A stretch of DNA of 64,000 nt from Sphingopyxis panaciterrulae (GTDB lineage: Bacteria; Pseudomonadota; Alphaproteobacteria; Sphingomonadales; Sphingomonadaceae). The notes under the pieces are model-generated. The model was not told the DNA's origin. It was given only the letters and a program-made list of their open reading frames with translations, and did not search any database. The position numbers and the translations under genes are program-made. Of the stretch, positions 8,871-18,681 are shown one piece after another. Position 1 is the stretch's first letter. Every line of letters begins with the position of its first letter. The stretch covers positions 124,001 through 188,000 of the forward strand of contig NZ_JACIJH010000001.1 in assembly GCF_014199295.1 (NCBI RefSeq), given 5' to 3'.

Positions 8871-9863
8871 TCATCGTCCCTCGGGTCGCAGCGGCCGGCT
8901 GAGCAGCGCCTGAACGGCGTCGGCGACATGGGTCTCTCCGGCGACGAGGCGCGCGACGGCGTCGGTGATCGGCATGTCGATCCCTTGCGCGCGCGCCGCC
9001 GCGGCGACGACCGGGGCGCTGAACGCCCCCTCGGCGACGGTGCGGCGGTCGGCCATCAGCGCGGCGGCGCTTGTCCCGCGTCCCAGTCCCTGACCGAGCG
9101 CGAAATTGCGCGAGTTGGACGAGGTGCAGGTGAGCACGAGATCGCCGAGCCCGGCGAGCCCGGCGAGCGTTTCGGCCTCCGCGCCGCGCGCGAGCCCAAA
9201 GCGTGTCATCTCGGCGAAGCCGCGGCTGATGAGCGCGGCGCGCGCGTTGAGCCCGAGGCCGGCACCGTCGACGATGCCGCAGGCGATGGCGAGGATATTC
9301 TTGACCGCGCCGCCGATCTCGGCGCCGATCATGTCGGTCGAGACATAGGGCCGGAAATGCGGCCGCGCGAGCGCGCGGGCCAGCGCCTCGGCCAGCGCCG
9401 GATCGGCGGCGGCGAGAGTGATGGCGGTCGGCAGGCCTGCCGCGACCTCGTTCGCGAAGGTCGGACCCGACAGGACGGCCAGCGGCCGCTGCGGGAATAT
9501 CGCGCGCGCGATGTCGATCGGAAAGGCGAAGCTTTCCGCCTCCATCCCCTTGCTGCAGAAGATCAGCGGCGCGTCGCTCGCCGGCAGTTCGGCCAGCACC
9601 GCGCGCAGATAGGGAACGGGAACGACGACGAGCAGCGCGTTGCGGTCGCCGAGCTCGGCGAGGTCGGCGGTGGCGGCCAGCGAGGGAGACAGCGCCGCGC
9701 CGGGCAGGAACAGCGGATTGCGATGCTCGGCGTTGATCGCCGCGACGACCTCCGCCTCGCGCGCCCACAGTCGCACCGGCGCGCCCTCGGCCGCCAGCAG
9801 TTGCGCGAGCGCCGTGCCCCACGCGCCGCCGCCGACGATGCCGAAATTCTCGTACGACGTCAT
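8871..9863 (-). CDS. gpsA: Glycerol-3-phosphate dehydrogenase [NAD(P)+]
   Basis: A 330-residue enzyme that reduces dihydroxyacetone phosphate to sn-glycerol 3-phosphate for phospholipid synthesis. The NAD(P) fold motif [10 protein letters not shown] is at about residues 9-18, and the family motif [18 protein letters not shown] follows near residues 184-201 with the catalytic lysine (K193 region). The start is the ATG at 9863, overlapping the tsaD stop (ATGA), which argues against the longer open frame. tsaD and gpsA form an operon, an arrangement found in many alphaproteobacteria. Confidence 0.95.
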   Translation of the reverse strand: MTSYENFGIVGGGAWGTALAQLLAAEGAPVRLWAREAEVVAAINAEHRNPLFLPGAALSPSLAATADLAELGDRNALLVVVPVPYLRAVLAELPASDAPLIFCSKGMEAESFAFPIDIARAIFPQRPLAVLSGPTFANEVAAGLPTAITLAAADPALAEALARALARPHFRPYVSTDMIGAEIGGAVKNILAIACGIVDGAGLGLNARAALISRGFAEMTRFGLARGAEAETLAGLAGLGDLVLTCTSSNSRNFALGQGLGRGTSAAALMADRRTVAEGAFSAPVVAAAARAQGIDMPITDAVARLVAGETHVADAVQALLSRPLRPEGR

Positions 9864-10894
9864 GCCTTCACTCCGGCTCCGCGCACCGCCTCGGCCGCGG
9901 GGTCGAGCGGCCAGCGCGGCCGCGCGGCGACGCCGAGGTCGTCGGTCAGCCCGGCGGCGAAGCGCTCGGCGCCCGCCCAGGCGATCATCGCGCCATTGTC
10001 GGTGCACAGCCACAGCGGCGGCGCGACGAAGCGCTTGCCGTGCTCGTGCGCGAGTTCGGTCAGCGCGGCGCGGATCGCGCCATTGGCGGCAACCCCGCCT
10101 GCGACGACGAAGGCGCTCGCCTGCGGACAGGCGGCGAGCGCGATGCGGCTGCGGTCGACGAGGCAGTCGACCACCGCCTGCTGGAACGCGGCGGCGAGGT
10201 CGGCGACGCCATGATCGCCCAACGCGGCGGCACGCGCGACCGCGCTCTTGAGCCCGGCGAAGGAGAAATGCGGTTCGGTGCTGCCGACCAGTGGGCGCGG
10301 GAGCGGCACGGCGCGGGGGTCACCGTCCCTCGCGGCGCGTTCGACCGCGGGGCCGCCCGGGTAGCCGAGCCCGAGCAGCTTCGCTGTCTTGTCGAACGCC
10401 TCGCCCGCGGCATCGTCGATCGTGGTGGCGAGGCGGCGATAGGCGCCGACGCCGCTGACCAGCAGCAACTGGCAATGCCCGCCCGAGACGAGCAGCAGCA
10501 GATAGGGGAAGGCGAGGTCGGGGTCGGTGAGGCGCGGGCTGAGCGCATGGCCCTCGAGATGATTGACCGCGACCAGCGGCTTGTTCGCGGCGTGCGCGAG
10601 CGCCTTGCCGGTGACCAGCCCGACCATCACCCCGCCGATCAGCCCCGGCCCGGCGGTCGCGGCGACCGCATCGACGTCGGCGAGCGATACGCCCGCATCG
10701 GCGAGCACGCCCTCGACCAGCGGCGCGAGGCGGTCGACATGCGCGCGCGCGGCGATCTCCGGCACCACGCCGCCATAGGGGCTGTGCTCGGCTTCCTGCC
10801 CCGCGACGCGGTGCGCGCGGACGCGCCGCTCGCTGTCGACAAGCGCCGCCGCGGTTTCGTCGCAGCTCGATTCGAGGCCGAGGATCAGGGTCAT
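9860..10894 (-). CDS. tsaD: tRNA N6-threonylcarbamoyladenosine transferase TsaD
   Basis: A 344-residue member of the Kae1/TsaD family, which transfers the threonylcarbamoyl group to A37 of ANN-decoding tRNAs. The N-terminus [19 protein letters not shown], the metal-binding NHLEGH motif near residue 110, LLLVSGGH and the C-terminal phosphate-binding [12 protein letters not shown] are all present. Start is the ATG at 10894; the frame continues 35 codons upstream without family similarity. It is divergent from hemC and coupled to gpsA. Confidence 0.96.
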   Translation of the reverse strand: MTLILGLESSCDETAAALVDSERRVRAHRVAGQEAEHSPYGGVVPEIAARAHVDRLAPLVEGVLADAGVSLADVDAVAATAGPGLIGGVMVGLVTGKALAHAANKPLVAVNHLEGHALSPRLTDPDLAFPYLLLLVSGGHCQLLLVSGVGAYRRLATTIDDAAGEAFDKTAKLLGLGYPGGPAVERAARDGDPRAVPLPRPLVGSTEPHFSFAGLKSAVARAAALGDHGVADLAAAFQQAVVDCLVDRSRIALAACPQASAFVVAGGVAANGAIRAALTELAHEHGKRFVAPPLWLCTDNGAMIAWAGAERFAAGLTDDLGVAARPRWPLDPAAEAVRGAGVKA

Positions 10895-10993
10895 GATATG
10901 GCGCTCCCTTACCCGCGCGGGGCGTGCGGGAGCAAGCAAGGGTTGCGTATCGGGATTCGCGCAAAGAACACGGAGGCGCCCTTCTCCCCGCGT

Positions 10994-11068
10994 CGTCACT
11001 CCGGACTTGATCCGGGGTCCCGCTAAACGGCGGGGAAAGCGGGACCCCGGGTCGAGCCCGGGGTGACG
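10994..11068. repeat. Palindromic repeat between tsaD and hemC
   Basis: Arms of about 30 bases (CGTCACTCCGGACTTGATCC at 10994 and its near complement GTCGAGCCCGGGGTGACG ending 11068) flank a short AT-poorer loop, and the inner part pairs GGGGTCCCGCT with AGCGGGACCCC. It resembles the common alphaproteobacterial 'CGTCACCCCGG' repeats. It lies in the divergent promoter region, so it may be transcribed on neither side. Confidence 0.7.
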
Positions 11069-11162
11069 GAGAAAGCAAAATCACGCTCCTGCTTTCAAAC
11101 GGCGTCGCTCCCTGCGAATCCCCTATCTTCCCTTTGATGTCGCGAAGTCCTAGCAGCAGCGC

Positions 11163-12110
11163 ATGACCGACCGTCCCACCCCCGACCGTCCGCTCCGCAT
11201 CGGCACCCGCGCCTCGCCGCTCGCCATGGCGCAGGCGCATCAGGCCGCGGCGGCGCTGGTCGCGGCGCATGGGCTCGACCCGGAGGCGCTTGTCACCGTA
11301 CCGATGACCGCGACCGGCGACCGGATTCAGGACCGCGCACTTGCCGAGGTCGGCGGCAAGGCGCTGTGGACGCGCGAGCTCGATGCGGCGCTCGACGCGG
11401 GCGTCATCGACATCGCGGTTCATTCGCTCAAGGATGTCGAAACGCTCCGCGATGCGCGCTTCGCGCTGGCAGCGATGCTGCCGCGCGCCGACCCGCGCGA
11501 CCGGCTGGTGGTGCGCGAGGGCGTCGTGGCCGCCACCATCGCCGACCTGCCGCAAGGCGCGCGGTTGGGCACCAGCAGTCCGCGCCGCGCCGCGCAGGTC
11601 CGGCGGTTGCGCCCCGACCTCGAAACCCCGCTGCTGCGCGGCAATGTCGCGACCCGGCTCGCGCGGCTCGCGGCGGGCGAGATCGACGCGACCCTGCTCG
11701 CCGCCGCCGGGCTCGACCGCCTCGCCATGCCCGATATCGGATCGGTCCAGCCGGTCGAGACGCTGCTGCCCGCCGCGTCGCAGGGGGCGATCGGCATCGA
11801 ATGCCGCGCCGACGATGCCGCGACCCACCGGCTCGTTGCGGCGGTCGACCACGAGCCGACCCACCGCGCGGTGGCGGCCGAGCGCGCCTTTCTGGCCGCG
11901 CTCGGCGGCGACTGCCGCTCGCCGGTCGCGGCGCACGCGCGCTTCCTGGCCGACGGGACGCTGCGGCTCGATGGCGAGATCTATTCGGACGACGGCGCCG
12001 ACCATGCCGCCGGTCACGCGGCGGTTGCGGGGTCGGACGATGCCGCCGCGCTCGCGTGGAATCTGCTCGCAGGCGCGCCCGAATCGGTGCGACGGCTGTT
12101 CGCGGCGTGA
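11163..12110 (+). CDS. hemC: Hydroxymethylbilane synthase (porphobilinogen deaminase)
   Basis: A 315-residue enzyme that polymerises four porphobilinogens into hydroxymethylbilane. The N-terminal IGTRASPLAMAQA and IDIAVHSLKDV motifs are present, and the dipyrromethane-cofactor cysteine lies in GGDCRSPVAAH (about Cys250). It is the first gene of hemC-hemD-mitofilin; the hemC stop overlaps the GTG start of hemD by 4 bases. Confidence 0.97.
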   Translation: MTDRPTPDRPLRIGTRASPLAMAQAHQAAAALVAAHGLDPEALVTVPMTATGDRIQDRALAEVGGKALWTRELDAALDAGVIDIAVHSLKDVETLRDARFALAAMLPRADPRDRLVVREGVVAATIADLPQGARLGTSSPRRAAQVRRLRPDLETPLLRGNVATRLARLAAGEIDATLLAAAGLDRLAMPDIGSVQPVETLLPAASQGAIGIECRADDAATHRLVAAVDHEPTHRAVAAERAFLAALGGDCRSPVAAHARFLADGTLRLDGEIYSDDGADHAAGHAAVAGSDDAAALAWNLLAGAPESVRRLFAA

Positions 12111-12814
12111 GCGCGGGCCTGCCGCTCCTCGTCACCCGTGCCGACCCCGGCGGCGCCCGGACCGTTGCGCGCGCCCGGGCGATGGGGCTCGATGCGCATC
12201 ACCTGCCGCTCTTCGCTGCGCGGCCGCTGTCGTGGCGCGCGCCCGATCCTGCCGGCTTCGACGCGTTGCTGCTGACCAGCGCGCAGGCGGCGCGGCTGGG
12301 GGGCGAAGACCTGGCGAAACTCTCCGCGCTGCCTGTTCACGCCGTCGGCGCGGTCACCGCCGCCGCTGCCGAAGCGGCGGGGCTGCGGGTCGTGGCGGTG
12401 GGCGAGGCCGACGGCCAGCAGCTTCTGGACGCCATGACGTCGGCGCGGATCCGGCGCATCCTGTGGCTGACCGGACGCGACCGGTCGGCGCTCGATCCGC
12501 GCGGCGCGGCGATGATCGCGCTGGCCTGCTACGCCGTCGATCCGGTCCCGCCGCCCGCCGAATGGGACCGGCTGATCGCGCGCCCTGCCGTGCTCAGCGT
12601 TCATTCGGCGCGCGGCGCGGCGCGTCTCGCCGACCTGGCGGGGCCGGCGCGCGGGCATCTGGCGCTCGCCGCGATCGGACCCACCGCCGCCGCCGCCGCG
12701 GGGGAGGGGTGGAGCGACGTCGCGGTCGCCGCGCGGCCCGAAGACGCCGCGCTGCTGGCACAGGCCCGCTTCTTGTGCCACAAGGGCGCCCAAATGGGGT
12801 CGTTCGAAAGTTGA
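12107..12814 (+). CDS. hemD: Uroporphyrinogen-III synthase
   Basis: A 235-residue protein that would close and invert ring D of hydroxymethylbilane to give uroporphyrinogen III. The start is a GTG at 12107 overlapping the hemC stop (GTGA). HemD sequences are poorly conserved; here the supporting features are the N-terminal PLLVTRADPGGARTVARA, a mid-protein LLLTSAQAARL, VLSVHSARGA near residue 165, the length, and the position after hemC. The downstream mitofilin-like gene begins 2 bases after the stop. Confidence 0.9.
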   Translation: MSAGLPLLVTRADPGGARTVARARAMGLDAHHLPLFAARPLSWRAPDPAGFDALLLTSAQAARLGGEDLAKLSALPVHAVGAVTAAAAEAAGLRVVAVGEADGQQLLDAMTSARIRRILWLTGRDRSALDPRGAAMIALACYAVDPVPPPAEWDRLIARPAVLSVHSARGAARLADLAGPARGHLALAAIGPTAAAAAGEGWSDVAVAARPEDAALLAQARFLCHKGAQMGSFES

Positions 12815-12816
12815 AT

Positions 12817-13725
12817 ATGGCAGTTGATAGCGACAAAATCGTCCGCACGGACGAGCGCGTCAAAGAAAAGGGCTTTTCGCTCCGTGGCTTGGTGATTGGT
12901 GCGCTCGCGGTGTTGGTGATCGGACTCGTCGCGGGCGGTTGGGCGATGACCCGGCTGCTCGCCGACCGGAACGCCCCGCCCGCCCCGAAGGTCGCCGCCG
13001 CGCCGGTCGTGCCCGGTGCGTCCGCGGCCGGCGGCGAGGCGGTCGCTCCGCCCGAAGGGGCCCAGGATCCCCCGCTGGTCGTCGCGCCGGTCGACGGCGC
13101 CAACGCGCTCGCGGCGCGGGTCGCCGAGCTCGAAACCCGGCTGTCGCGCATCACGCTCCAGGCCGCGTCGGCGTCGGGCAATGCGACCCGCGCCGAAGGG
13201 TTGCTGATCGCCTTCGCCGCCCGCCGCGCGCTCGATCGCGGGCTGTCGCTCGGCTATCTCGAGGCGCAGCTCCGCCTGCGTTTCGGCGACGACCAGCCCA
13301 ATGCGGTCAAGACGATCATCGACACCGCGCGCGACCCGATCACGCTCGAACAATTGCGCAGCGAGCTCGACGCGATGGCGCCGCAACTCGTCGGCCGCAA
13401 CAGCCAGAGCGGCGGCAGCCTGTGGACCGGTATCCGCCGCGAACTCGGCGAGCTGTTCATCTTCCGCCCCGCGGGCACCCAGTCGCCGCGCGCCTCCGAA
13501 CGGATCGACCGCGCGCGCCGCTATCTTGCCGGCGGGCAGGCCGACAAGGCGATCGAGGAAGTCGAGGCGATGCCCGGCGCCGAGGTCGCGAGCGAATGGC
13601 TGATCGACGCGCGGCGCTATCACGAGGCGCGGCGCGCGCTTGACCTGATCGAGACCGCGGCGATATTGGAACCGCGCGACAGCCCGCCTGCCGCGATGCC
13701 CCGCACGGGCGCGACCAGCCGATAG
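12817..13725 (+). CDS. Mitofilin (Mic60)-like membrane protein
   Basis: A 302-residue protein with one transmembrane helix (about residues 24-44), a proline/alanine-rich periplasmic linker, a short coiled-coil-like segment near residues 92-112 and an alpha-helical C-terminal domain (about 120-285) rich in RRALDRG and ARRYL repeats. Alphaproteobacterial Mic60/mitofilin homologs (COG4223) are commonly encoded directly after hemD, and this gene starts 2 bases after the hemD stop. Mic60 proteins shape intracytoplasmic membranes in some alphaproteobacteria. The protein is shorter than typical Mic60 and lacks a long coiled coil, so the assignment rests mainly on architecture and position. Confidence 0.7.
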   Translation: MAVDSDKIVRTDERVKEKGFSLRGLVIGALAVLVIGLVAGGWAMTRLLADRNAPPAPKVAAAPVVPGASAAGGEAVAPPEGAQDPPLVVAPVDGANALAARVAELETRLSRITLQAASASGNATRAEGLLIAFAARRALDRGLSLGYLEAQLRLRFGDDQPNAVKTIIDTARDPITLEQLRSELDAMAPQLVGRNSQSGGSLWTGIRRELGELFIFRPAGTQSPRASERIDRARRYLAGGQADKAIEEVEAMPGAEVASEWLIDARRYHEARRALDLIETAAILEPRDSPPAAMPRTGATSR

Positions 13726-13773
13726 CGGCGCGGCCCCGCGGGGTCGGCCGCTTCTTTGAAGGAAGCCGATCCG

Positions 13774-14976
13774 ATGGCCCTCGCCGATCCGCAGCGCATC
13801 GAAGCGCTCGACCCGCTCGATCCCCTGGCGCTCGACGCGGAATTGTCCGACGAGGAGCGCATGGTGCGCGATACCGCGCGCGCCTATGCCACCGACGCGC
13901 TGATGCCGCGCGTCACGTCCGCCTTCCTCGACGAGCGTTTCGACCGCGAGATCATGCGCGAGATGGGGCAGCTCGGGCTGCTCGGCGCGACGATCGATCC
14001 CGAATATGGCGGCGCGGGCCTGAATTACGTCAGCTACGGCCTGATCGCGCGCGAGGTCGAGCGCGTCGATTCGGGCTATCGCTCGGCCTGTTCGGTGCAG
14101 AGCAGCCTCGTGATGCACCCGATCAACGCCTATGGCAGCGAGGAGCAGAAGCGGCGTTTTCTGCCCGGGCTCGCATCGGGCGAGCTGGTCGGCTGCTTTG
14201 GCCTCACTGAGCCCGACGCGGGCAGCGACCCCGCGGGGATGCGAACGCGCGCCGAGAAGATCGCCGGCGGCTATCGCCTGCGCGGCGCGAAGATGTGGAT
14301 CACCAATTCGCCGATCGCCGACGTGTTCGTCGTCTGGGCGAAATCCGACGCGCATGACGGAGCGATCCGCGGCTTCGTGCTCGAAAAGGGGATGAAGGGC
14401 CTGTCGGCGCCGAAGATCGAGGGCAAGATTTCCCTGCGCGCCTCGATCACCGGCGAGATCGTCATGGACGGGGTCGAGGTCGGCGAGGAGGCGCTACTGC
14501 CGAACGTGTCGGGGCTGAAGGGGCCGTTCGGCTGCCTCAACAGCGCGCGCTACGGTATCGGCTGGGGCGCGATGGGCGCGGCCGAATTCTGCTATGAGGC
14601 GGCGCGCAATTATACGCTCGAGCGCAAGCAGTTCGGGCGGCCGCTCGCGGCGAACCAGATCGTGCAGCTAAAGCTCGCGAACATGCTGACCGAGATCGCG
14701 CTCGGCACCGAGGCCGCGCTTCGCGTCGGACGGCTGATCGACCAGGGCCGACTCGCGCCCGACCGGATCAGCCTGCTCAAGCGCAACAATTGCGGCAAGG
14801 CGCTCGATATCGCGCGCGTCGCGCGCGATATGCACGGCGGCAACGGCATCGCCGCCGAATATCACGTCATCCGCCATGCGGTGAACCTCGAAACGGTGAA
14901 TACCTATGAAGGCACGCACGACGTCCACGCGCTGATCCTCGGCCGCGCGATCACCGGCATCAGCGCCTTTTCCTGA
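13774..14976 (+). CDS. Glutaryl-CoA dehydrogenase-type acyl-CoA dehydrogenase
   Basis: A 400-residue FAD enzyme of the acyl-CoA dehydrogenase family. It has the N-terminal alpha domain, [13 protein letters not shown] near residues 149-161, [13 protein letters not shown], and the catalytic glutamate in [20 protein letters not shown] (about Glu379), all typical of glutaryl-CoA dehydrogenases, which convert glutaryl-CoA to crotonyl-CoA in lysine, tryptophan and glutarate breakdown. The frame is open from a TTG 18 bases earlier, but the ATG at 13774 has GGAAG 11 bases upstream and is preferred. The next gene, one base away, is a CoA-transferase that could supply glutaryl-CoA. Confidence 0.9.
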   Translation: MALADPQRIEALDPLDPLALDAELSDEERMVRDTARAYATDALMPRVTSAFLDERFDREIMREMGQLGLLGATIDPEYGGAGLNYVSYGLIAREVERVDSGYRSACSVQSSLVMHPINAYGSEEQKRRFLPGLASGELVGCFGLTEPDAGSDPAGMRTRAEKIAGGYRLRGAKMWITNSPIADVFVVWAKSDAHDGAIRGFVLEKGMKGLSAPKIEGKISLRASITGEIVMDGVEVGEEALLPNVSGLKGPFGCLNSARYGIGWGAMGAAEFCYEAARNYTLERKQFGRPLAANQIVQLKLANMLTEIALGTEAALRVGRLIDQGRLAPDRISLLKRNNCGKALDIARVARDMHGGNGIAAEYHVIRHAVNLETVNTYEGTHDVHALILGRAITGISAFS

Positions 14977-14977
14977 T

Positions 14978-16096
14978 ATGAAACCGCTGGAAGGCCTGCG
15001 CGTCGTCGAACTGGCGCGCGTGCTCGCGGGGCCGTGGTGCGGGCAGTTGCTCGCCGACCTCGGCGCCGAGGTGGTGAAGATCGAGCGGCCGGGCGGGGGG
15101 GACGACACGCGCCAATGGGGCCCGCCCTTCGTCACGGGCGAGGGGGGCGAGGCGCTGGGCGCGGCCTATTATCATAGCTGCAACCGCGGCAAGCGCAGCG
15201 TTGCGATCGATATCGCGACCGGGGAAGGCCAAGCCGAACTGCGCGACCTGCTGACCGGTGCCGATGTGGTGATCGAGAATTACAAGGTCGGCGGGCTGGT
15301 CAAATATGGGCTCGATCCGGCGCGGCTGCGCGCGGATTTTCCGCGGCTGATCGTCTGTTCGGTCACCGGCTTCGGCCAGACAGGTCCCTATGCCCACCGC
15401 GCGGGCTATGACTATATCGTCCAGGCGATGAGCGGCTTCATGTCGCTGACCGGCGAGCCTGACGGACCCCCGCAAAAGGCGGGCATCGCCTATGCCGACA
15501 TCTTCACCGGCATGTATTCGGCGGTGGCGATCCTTGCCGCGTTGCGGCGTCGTGACGTCACGGGGGCGGGGGCGCATATCGACATGGCATTGCTCGACAG
15601 TCAGGTCGCGGTGCTCGCGAATCAGGCCGCCAATTATCTGGCGAGCGGGGTGGTGCCGAAGCGGATGGGCAGCGGCCACGTCAATGTCGTGCCCTATCAG
15701 GTCTTCGCGACCGCCGACGGCCAGCTCGTGATCGCGGTCGGCAACGACGGGCAGTTCCATAAATTATGCGCCCTGCTCGGCGAGCCCGGCTGGGCCGATG
15801 ACGCGCGCTTCGCGACCAACGCGGCGCGGCTTGCGAACCGCGCGGAATTGATCCCGCTGCTTGCGGCCAGGATCGCCACGTGGGACGCGCAGCCGCTGTC
15901 GCTCGCGCTCGAGGGGCAGGGCGTGCCCGCGGGGCCGATCAACGACCTCGCCGGAGTGTTCGCCGACCCGCAGGTCATTGCGCGGGGGATGCGCTTTCGC
16001 CCCGAAGGCGCGGCGATCGACGCGGTCGCCAGCCCGATCGTCATCGACGGCGAGCGGATGATCGCCGCCACGGGCGCGCCGCCGCTCACGATCTGA
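14978..16096 (+). CDS. CaiB/BaiF family CoA-transferase (possible glutarate CoA-transferase)
   Basis: A 372-residue class III CoA-transferase. The N-terminal GLRVVELARVLAGPWCGQLL and GAEVVKIERPGGGDDTRQWG motifs, and the catalytic aspartate in GIAYADIFTGMYSA (about residue 173), are intact. It follows the glutaryl-CoA dehydrogenase gene by one base, suggesting a role like succinyl-CoA:glutarate CoA-transferase (SUGCT), which activates free glutarate. The donor and acceptor are inferred from context only. Confidence 0.85.
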   Translation: MKPLEGLRVVELARVLAGPWCGQLLADLGAEVVKIERPGGGDDTRQWGPPFVTGEGGEALGAAYYHSCNRGKRSVAIDIATGEGQAELRDLLTGADVVIENYKVGGLVKYGLDPARLRADFPRLIVCSVTGFGQTGPYAHRAGYDYIVQAMSGFMSLTGEPDGPPQKAGIAYADIFTGMYSAVAILAALRRRDVTGAGAHIDMALLDSQVAVLANQAANYLASGVVPKRMGSGHVNVVPYQVFATADGQLVIAVGNDGQFHKLCALLGEPGWADDARFATNAARLANRAELIPLLAARIATWDAQPLSLALEGQGVPAGPINDLAGVFADPQVIARGMRFRPEGAAIDAVASPIVIDGERMIAATGAPPLTI

Positions 16097-16098
16097 TT

Positions 16099-16130
16099 GT
16101 CGCCCCAGCCTTCGCTGGGGCGACGCTTTT
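16099..16130. terminator. Bidirectional terminator-like hairpin
   Basis: A perfect 11-bp stem GTCGCCCCAGC / GCTGGGGCGAC (16099-16109, 16114-16124) with a CTTC loop is followed by GCTTTT. It sits between the convergent ends of the CoA-transferase and the TonB-dependent receptor. Confidence 0.8.
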
Positions 16131-16132
16131 CC

Positions 16133-18457
16133 TCAGAATTTCACCGTGCCGGTGACGAAGACCTGGCGCGGGTTGCCGTAGAAGGCGGTCTGGACGCCCT
16201 CGAGGCCGAGCGTCGAGCCGCCCGCGGCGTTCTGATAATTATAGCCCGACGTGATGTAGCGCTTGTTCGTCAGATTCTTGCCGTGGACCCCGATCGAATA
16301 GTCGCCGCCGTCGGCGGTCCAGACGAGGCTGGCGTCCCACAGCACATAGCCCGGCTGGTCGAGCGCCGGGATCGGCACCTCGAACTGATGGGTCAGGCTG
16401 CGATAGGTCAGACCGGTCGATGCATCGACCATGCCGCCCATCGCCGGGATGCCCGCAGCGATCGTGCCGGCGGCGGTCCATTTCGGCGTGTTCTGGAAGG
16501 TACGGATGTCGGAAACGTCGGTTCCGGTCGGGCCGATGAAACGCTTGTATTTGGCGTCGATGAAGCCGACCGACCCGTTGAAGCGGACGCTCGAGCCGGC
16601 GCCGGCGAAGTCGCGGGCGAGCACGGCGTTCGCTTCGGCCTCGAACCCCTGGAGGCGGGCCTTGGCGGCGTTGGTGGTGATGCCGCAGAAGCTTTGCACC
16701 CCGCCGACGAGACAACCGACCGAGCCGGGGATCTGGACATCCTTATAGTCCATATAGAAGCCCGCGAGGCTGAGCGTCAGCCGGCGGTCGAGCAGCGATC
16801 CCTTGTAGCCGACCTCGTAGCTGTCGACCTTTTCGGGGTCGAAGGCGAGGAAGTTGTAGATATCCTCATAGGTCCGCCCGGCGCTCGGATCGCTGATCGG
16901 TGCCGAGGTGCCCGAACCGCGCGGGTCGAAGCCGCCGCCCTTGAACCCCTTCGAATAGGAGGCGTAGATCATGTTGTCGTCGTCGGGCTTGAAGCTGAGC
17001 GACGCGCGCGGGGTAAATTCCTTGAAGGTGCGCTTGCCCCGGAAATCGGTCGCCACCGCGATCGCGATCGGGTCGAGCGTGCCGCCGAACTCGGGCGACA
17101 GGCCGGTGATCCGGTTCGCCTTGTAGACGAAGGCATTGCGCTTGTCGTTCGTATAGCGGCCGCCGACCGACAGGCTGATCCGGTCGGTGAAGTCGAAGGT
17201 GAAGTCGCCGAACACCGACCATGTATCGGTCCGCACGTCGCCCGCCGTATAGCCGTTGAGGCCCGGAAGGCCGATCGTCTCGCCGGTCAGGCCGAGCAGC
17301 ACGTCGAACGAGGTCGCGGCGCGGGCGTCGAGATAGTAGAAGCCGACGAGGCCGTGCAGGCGGTCGCTTTCGTAGAGGAGCTGGAATTCCTGGCTGAGCT
17401 GCTCGTTGCGATAGACCGCGGGGACGTCGACGTCGACCGCGGGCAGCGCGTCGAAGTCGATCGGGGTGAAGCTGGTGTCCTTGCGCCACGCGCTGATCGA
17501 CCGCAGCGTCAGATTGTCGGTCAGCTCGGCCGAGACGTTCATCGCGAGGCCATAGGCCTTCACATCCTGTTTCGGGTCGTTGAGGCCGGCGCGGGTGTCA
17601 TAGACATTGTCGAGGACGGGCGCGCCCGAGACGAGGCCGGGGATCAGGCGGTGGCCGTTGCGCGGGTCGGATTTGTCGCGCGTATAGTCGCCCGAAATGC
17701 GGATGAAGACGGGGGCGCCGTTGCCGCCCATCTCGACCGTCGCGCGGCCGGCCCAGACGTCCTTGTTGTAGTTTTCGAGCCCCGGAATGTTCAGATTGTC
17801 GCCGAAGCCGCCGCGCGACAGGCGCGCGACCGAGCCGCCGACGCGGATCAGGTCGCTGACTGGCGCGCTGGCCGTCACGACGAGATCGGCCTGGTCGTAG
17901 GTGCCGTAGGTGGCGCGCACGCGCAGCTCGGGCGAATCGGGATCGAGCCGCCGCGTCACATATTTGACCGCGCCGCCGATGGTATTGCGGCCGTAAAGCG
18001 TGCCCTGCGGTCCGCGCAGCACCTCGATCCGCTCGACGTCGTAGATGTCGAGCACCGCCGCCTGCGGGCGGTTGAGATAGACGTCGTCGAGATAGATGCC
18101 GATCCCGGCCTCGAAGCCCGGCACCGGGTCCTGCTGGCCGACGCCGCGGATGAAGGCGGTGAGGGTCGAATTGGTGCCGCGCGAATTTTCGAGCGTGGTG
18201 TTCGGCGTCATGTTGGCGACGTCGGTGATGTCGATCGCGCCGGCCTTGGCGAGCGTGTCGCCCGAAATGGCGGTGACCGCGATCGGCACGTCGACGAGGC
18301 GCTCGTCGCGGCGGCGCGCGGTGACGATGATCTCGCCCGCGTCGTCGCTGCTGGCGCCCGGATCTTCCTGCGCGAAGGCGGCGGGGGCGAAGGCGACAAG
18401 GCCGAGCGCGCTGGTCGCGGAGATGACGGTGGACAAGCGGCGGGCGAACGGACGCAT
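16133..18457 (-). CDS. TonB-dependent outer-membrane receptor
   Basis: A 774-residue outer-membrane receptor. A signal peptide ends near AFAQ (about residue 30); then comes GEIIVTARRRDERLVDVPIAVTAI (plug start, TonB-box-like region), plug motifs such as VERIEVLRGPQGTLYGRNTIGGAVKYVTR (about 118-146, cut by the 20-letter limit in pieces: VLRGPQGTLYGRN, GGAVKYVT), and a beta-barrel ending in the aromatic TGTVKF. This subtype is abundant in sphingomonads and imports diverse small molecules; no substrate can be read here. The start is the ATG at 18457, preceded by a divergent TetR gene and a palindromic operator candidate. Confidence 0.92.
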   Translation of the reverse strand: MRPFARRLSTVISATSALGLVAFAPAAFAQEDPGASSDDAGEIIVTARRRDERLVDVPIAVTAISGDTLAKAGAIDITDVANMTPNTTLENSRGTNSTLTAFIRGVGQQDPVPGFEAGIGIYLDDVYLNRPQAAVLDIYDVERIEVLRGPQGTLYGRNTIGGAVKYVTRRLDPDSPELRVRATYGTYDQADLVVTASAPVSDLIRVGGSVARLSRGGFGDNLNIPGLENYNKDVWAGRATVEMGGNGAPVFIRISGDYTRDKSDPRNGHRLIPGLVSGAPVLDNVYDTRAGLNDPKQDVKAYGLAMNVSAELTDNLTLRSISAWRKDTSFTPIDFDALPAVDVDVPAVYRNEQLSQEFQLLYESDRLHGLVGFYYLDARAATSFDVLLGLTGETIGLPGLNGYTAGDVRTDTWSVFGDFTFDFTDRISLSVGGRYTNDKRNAFVYKANRITGLSPEFGGTLDPIAIAVATDFRGKRTFKEFTPRASLSFKPDDDNMIYASYSKGFKGGGFDPRGSGTSAPISDPSAGRTYEDIYNFLAFDPEKVDSYEVGYKGSLLDRRLTLSLAGFYMDYKDVQIPGSVGCLVGGVQSFCGITTNAAKARLQGFEAEANAVLARDFAGAGSSVRFNGSVGFIDAKYKRFIGPTGTDVSDIRTFQNTPKWTAAGTIAAGIPAMGGMVDASTGLTYRSLTHQFEVPIPALDQPGYVLWDASLVWTADGGDYSIGVHGKNLTNKRYITSGYNYQNAAGGSTLGLEGVQTAFYGNPRQVFVTGTVKF

Positions 18458-18550
18458 GATGAATCTCCCATGACAGGGGCGACCCCTCGTCCCCCCTCCT
18501 CGTCTTTTCTTCGGCCTGGACTTGCCAAGCCGCGTCGCACCCAATAATGA

Positions 18551-18574
18551 AAGTTGAACCAAGTTTCAACTTGG
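18551..18574. promoter_or_regulatory. Palindromic operator candidate for the TetR regulator
   Basis: Overlapping dyads: AAGTTGAA (18551-18558) with TTCAACTT (18565-18572), and CCAAGTT-TC-AACTTGG (18559-18574). The site is in the 224-base gap between the divergent TonB receptor and TetR starts, where such regulators usually bind. AT-rich relative to its surroundings. Confidence 0.6.
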
Positions 18575-18681
18575 AAGTTGCGCCCTTGCTTTTTGGGCTT
18601 GCCAGTGGTGCCGAAAAGCCACGATGCAGGGGAAGCCGAGCGATCAGGGGCCATTGGCAAAGGGCGGGAGACGGGGACGAG

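Noticed and set aside
13726..13773. Terminator hairpin after the mitofilin-like gene
   Set aside because: The GC-rich GGCCCCGCGGGGTC stretch has no room for a proper loop and no clear T-run.
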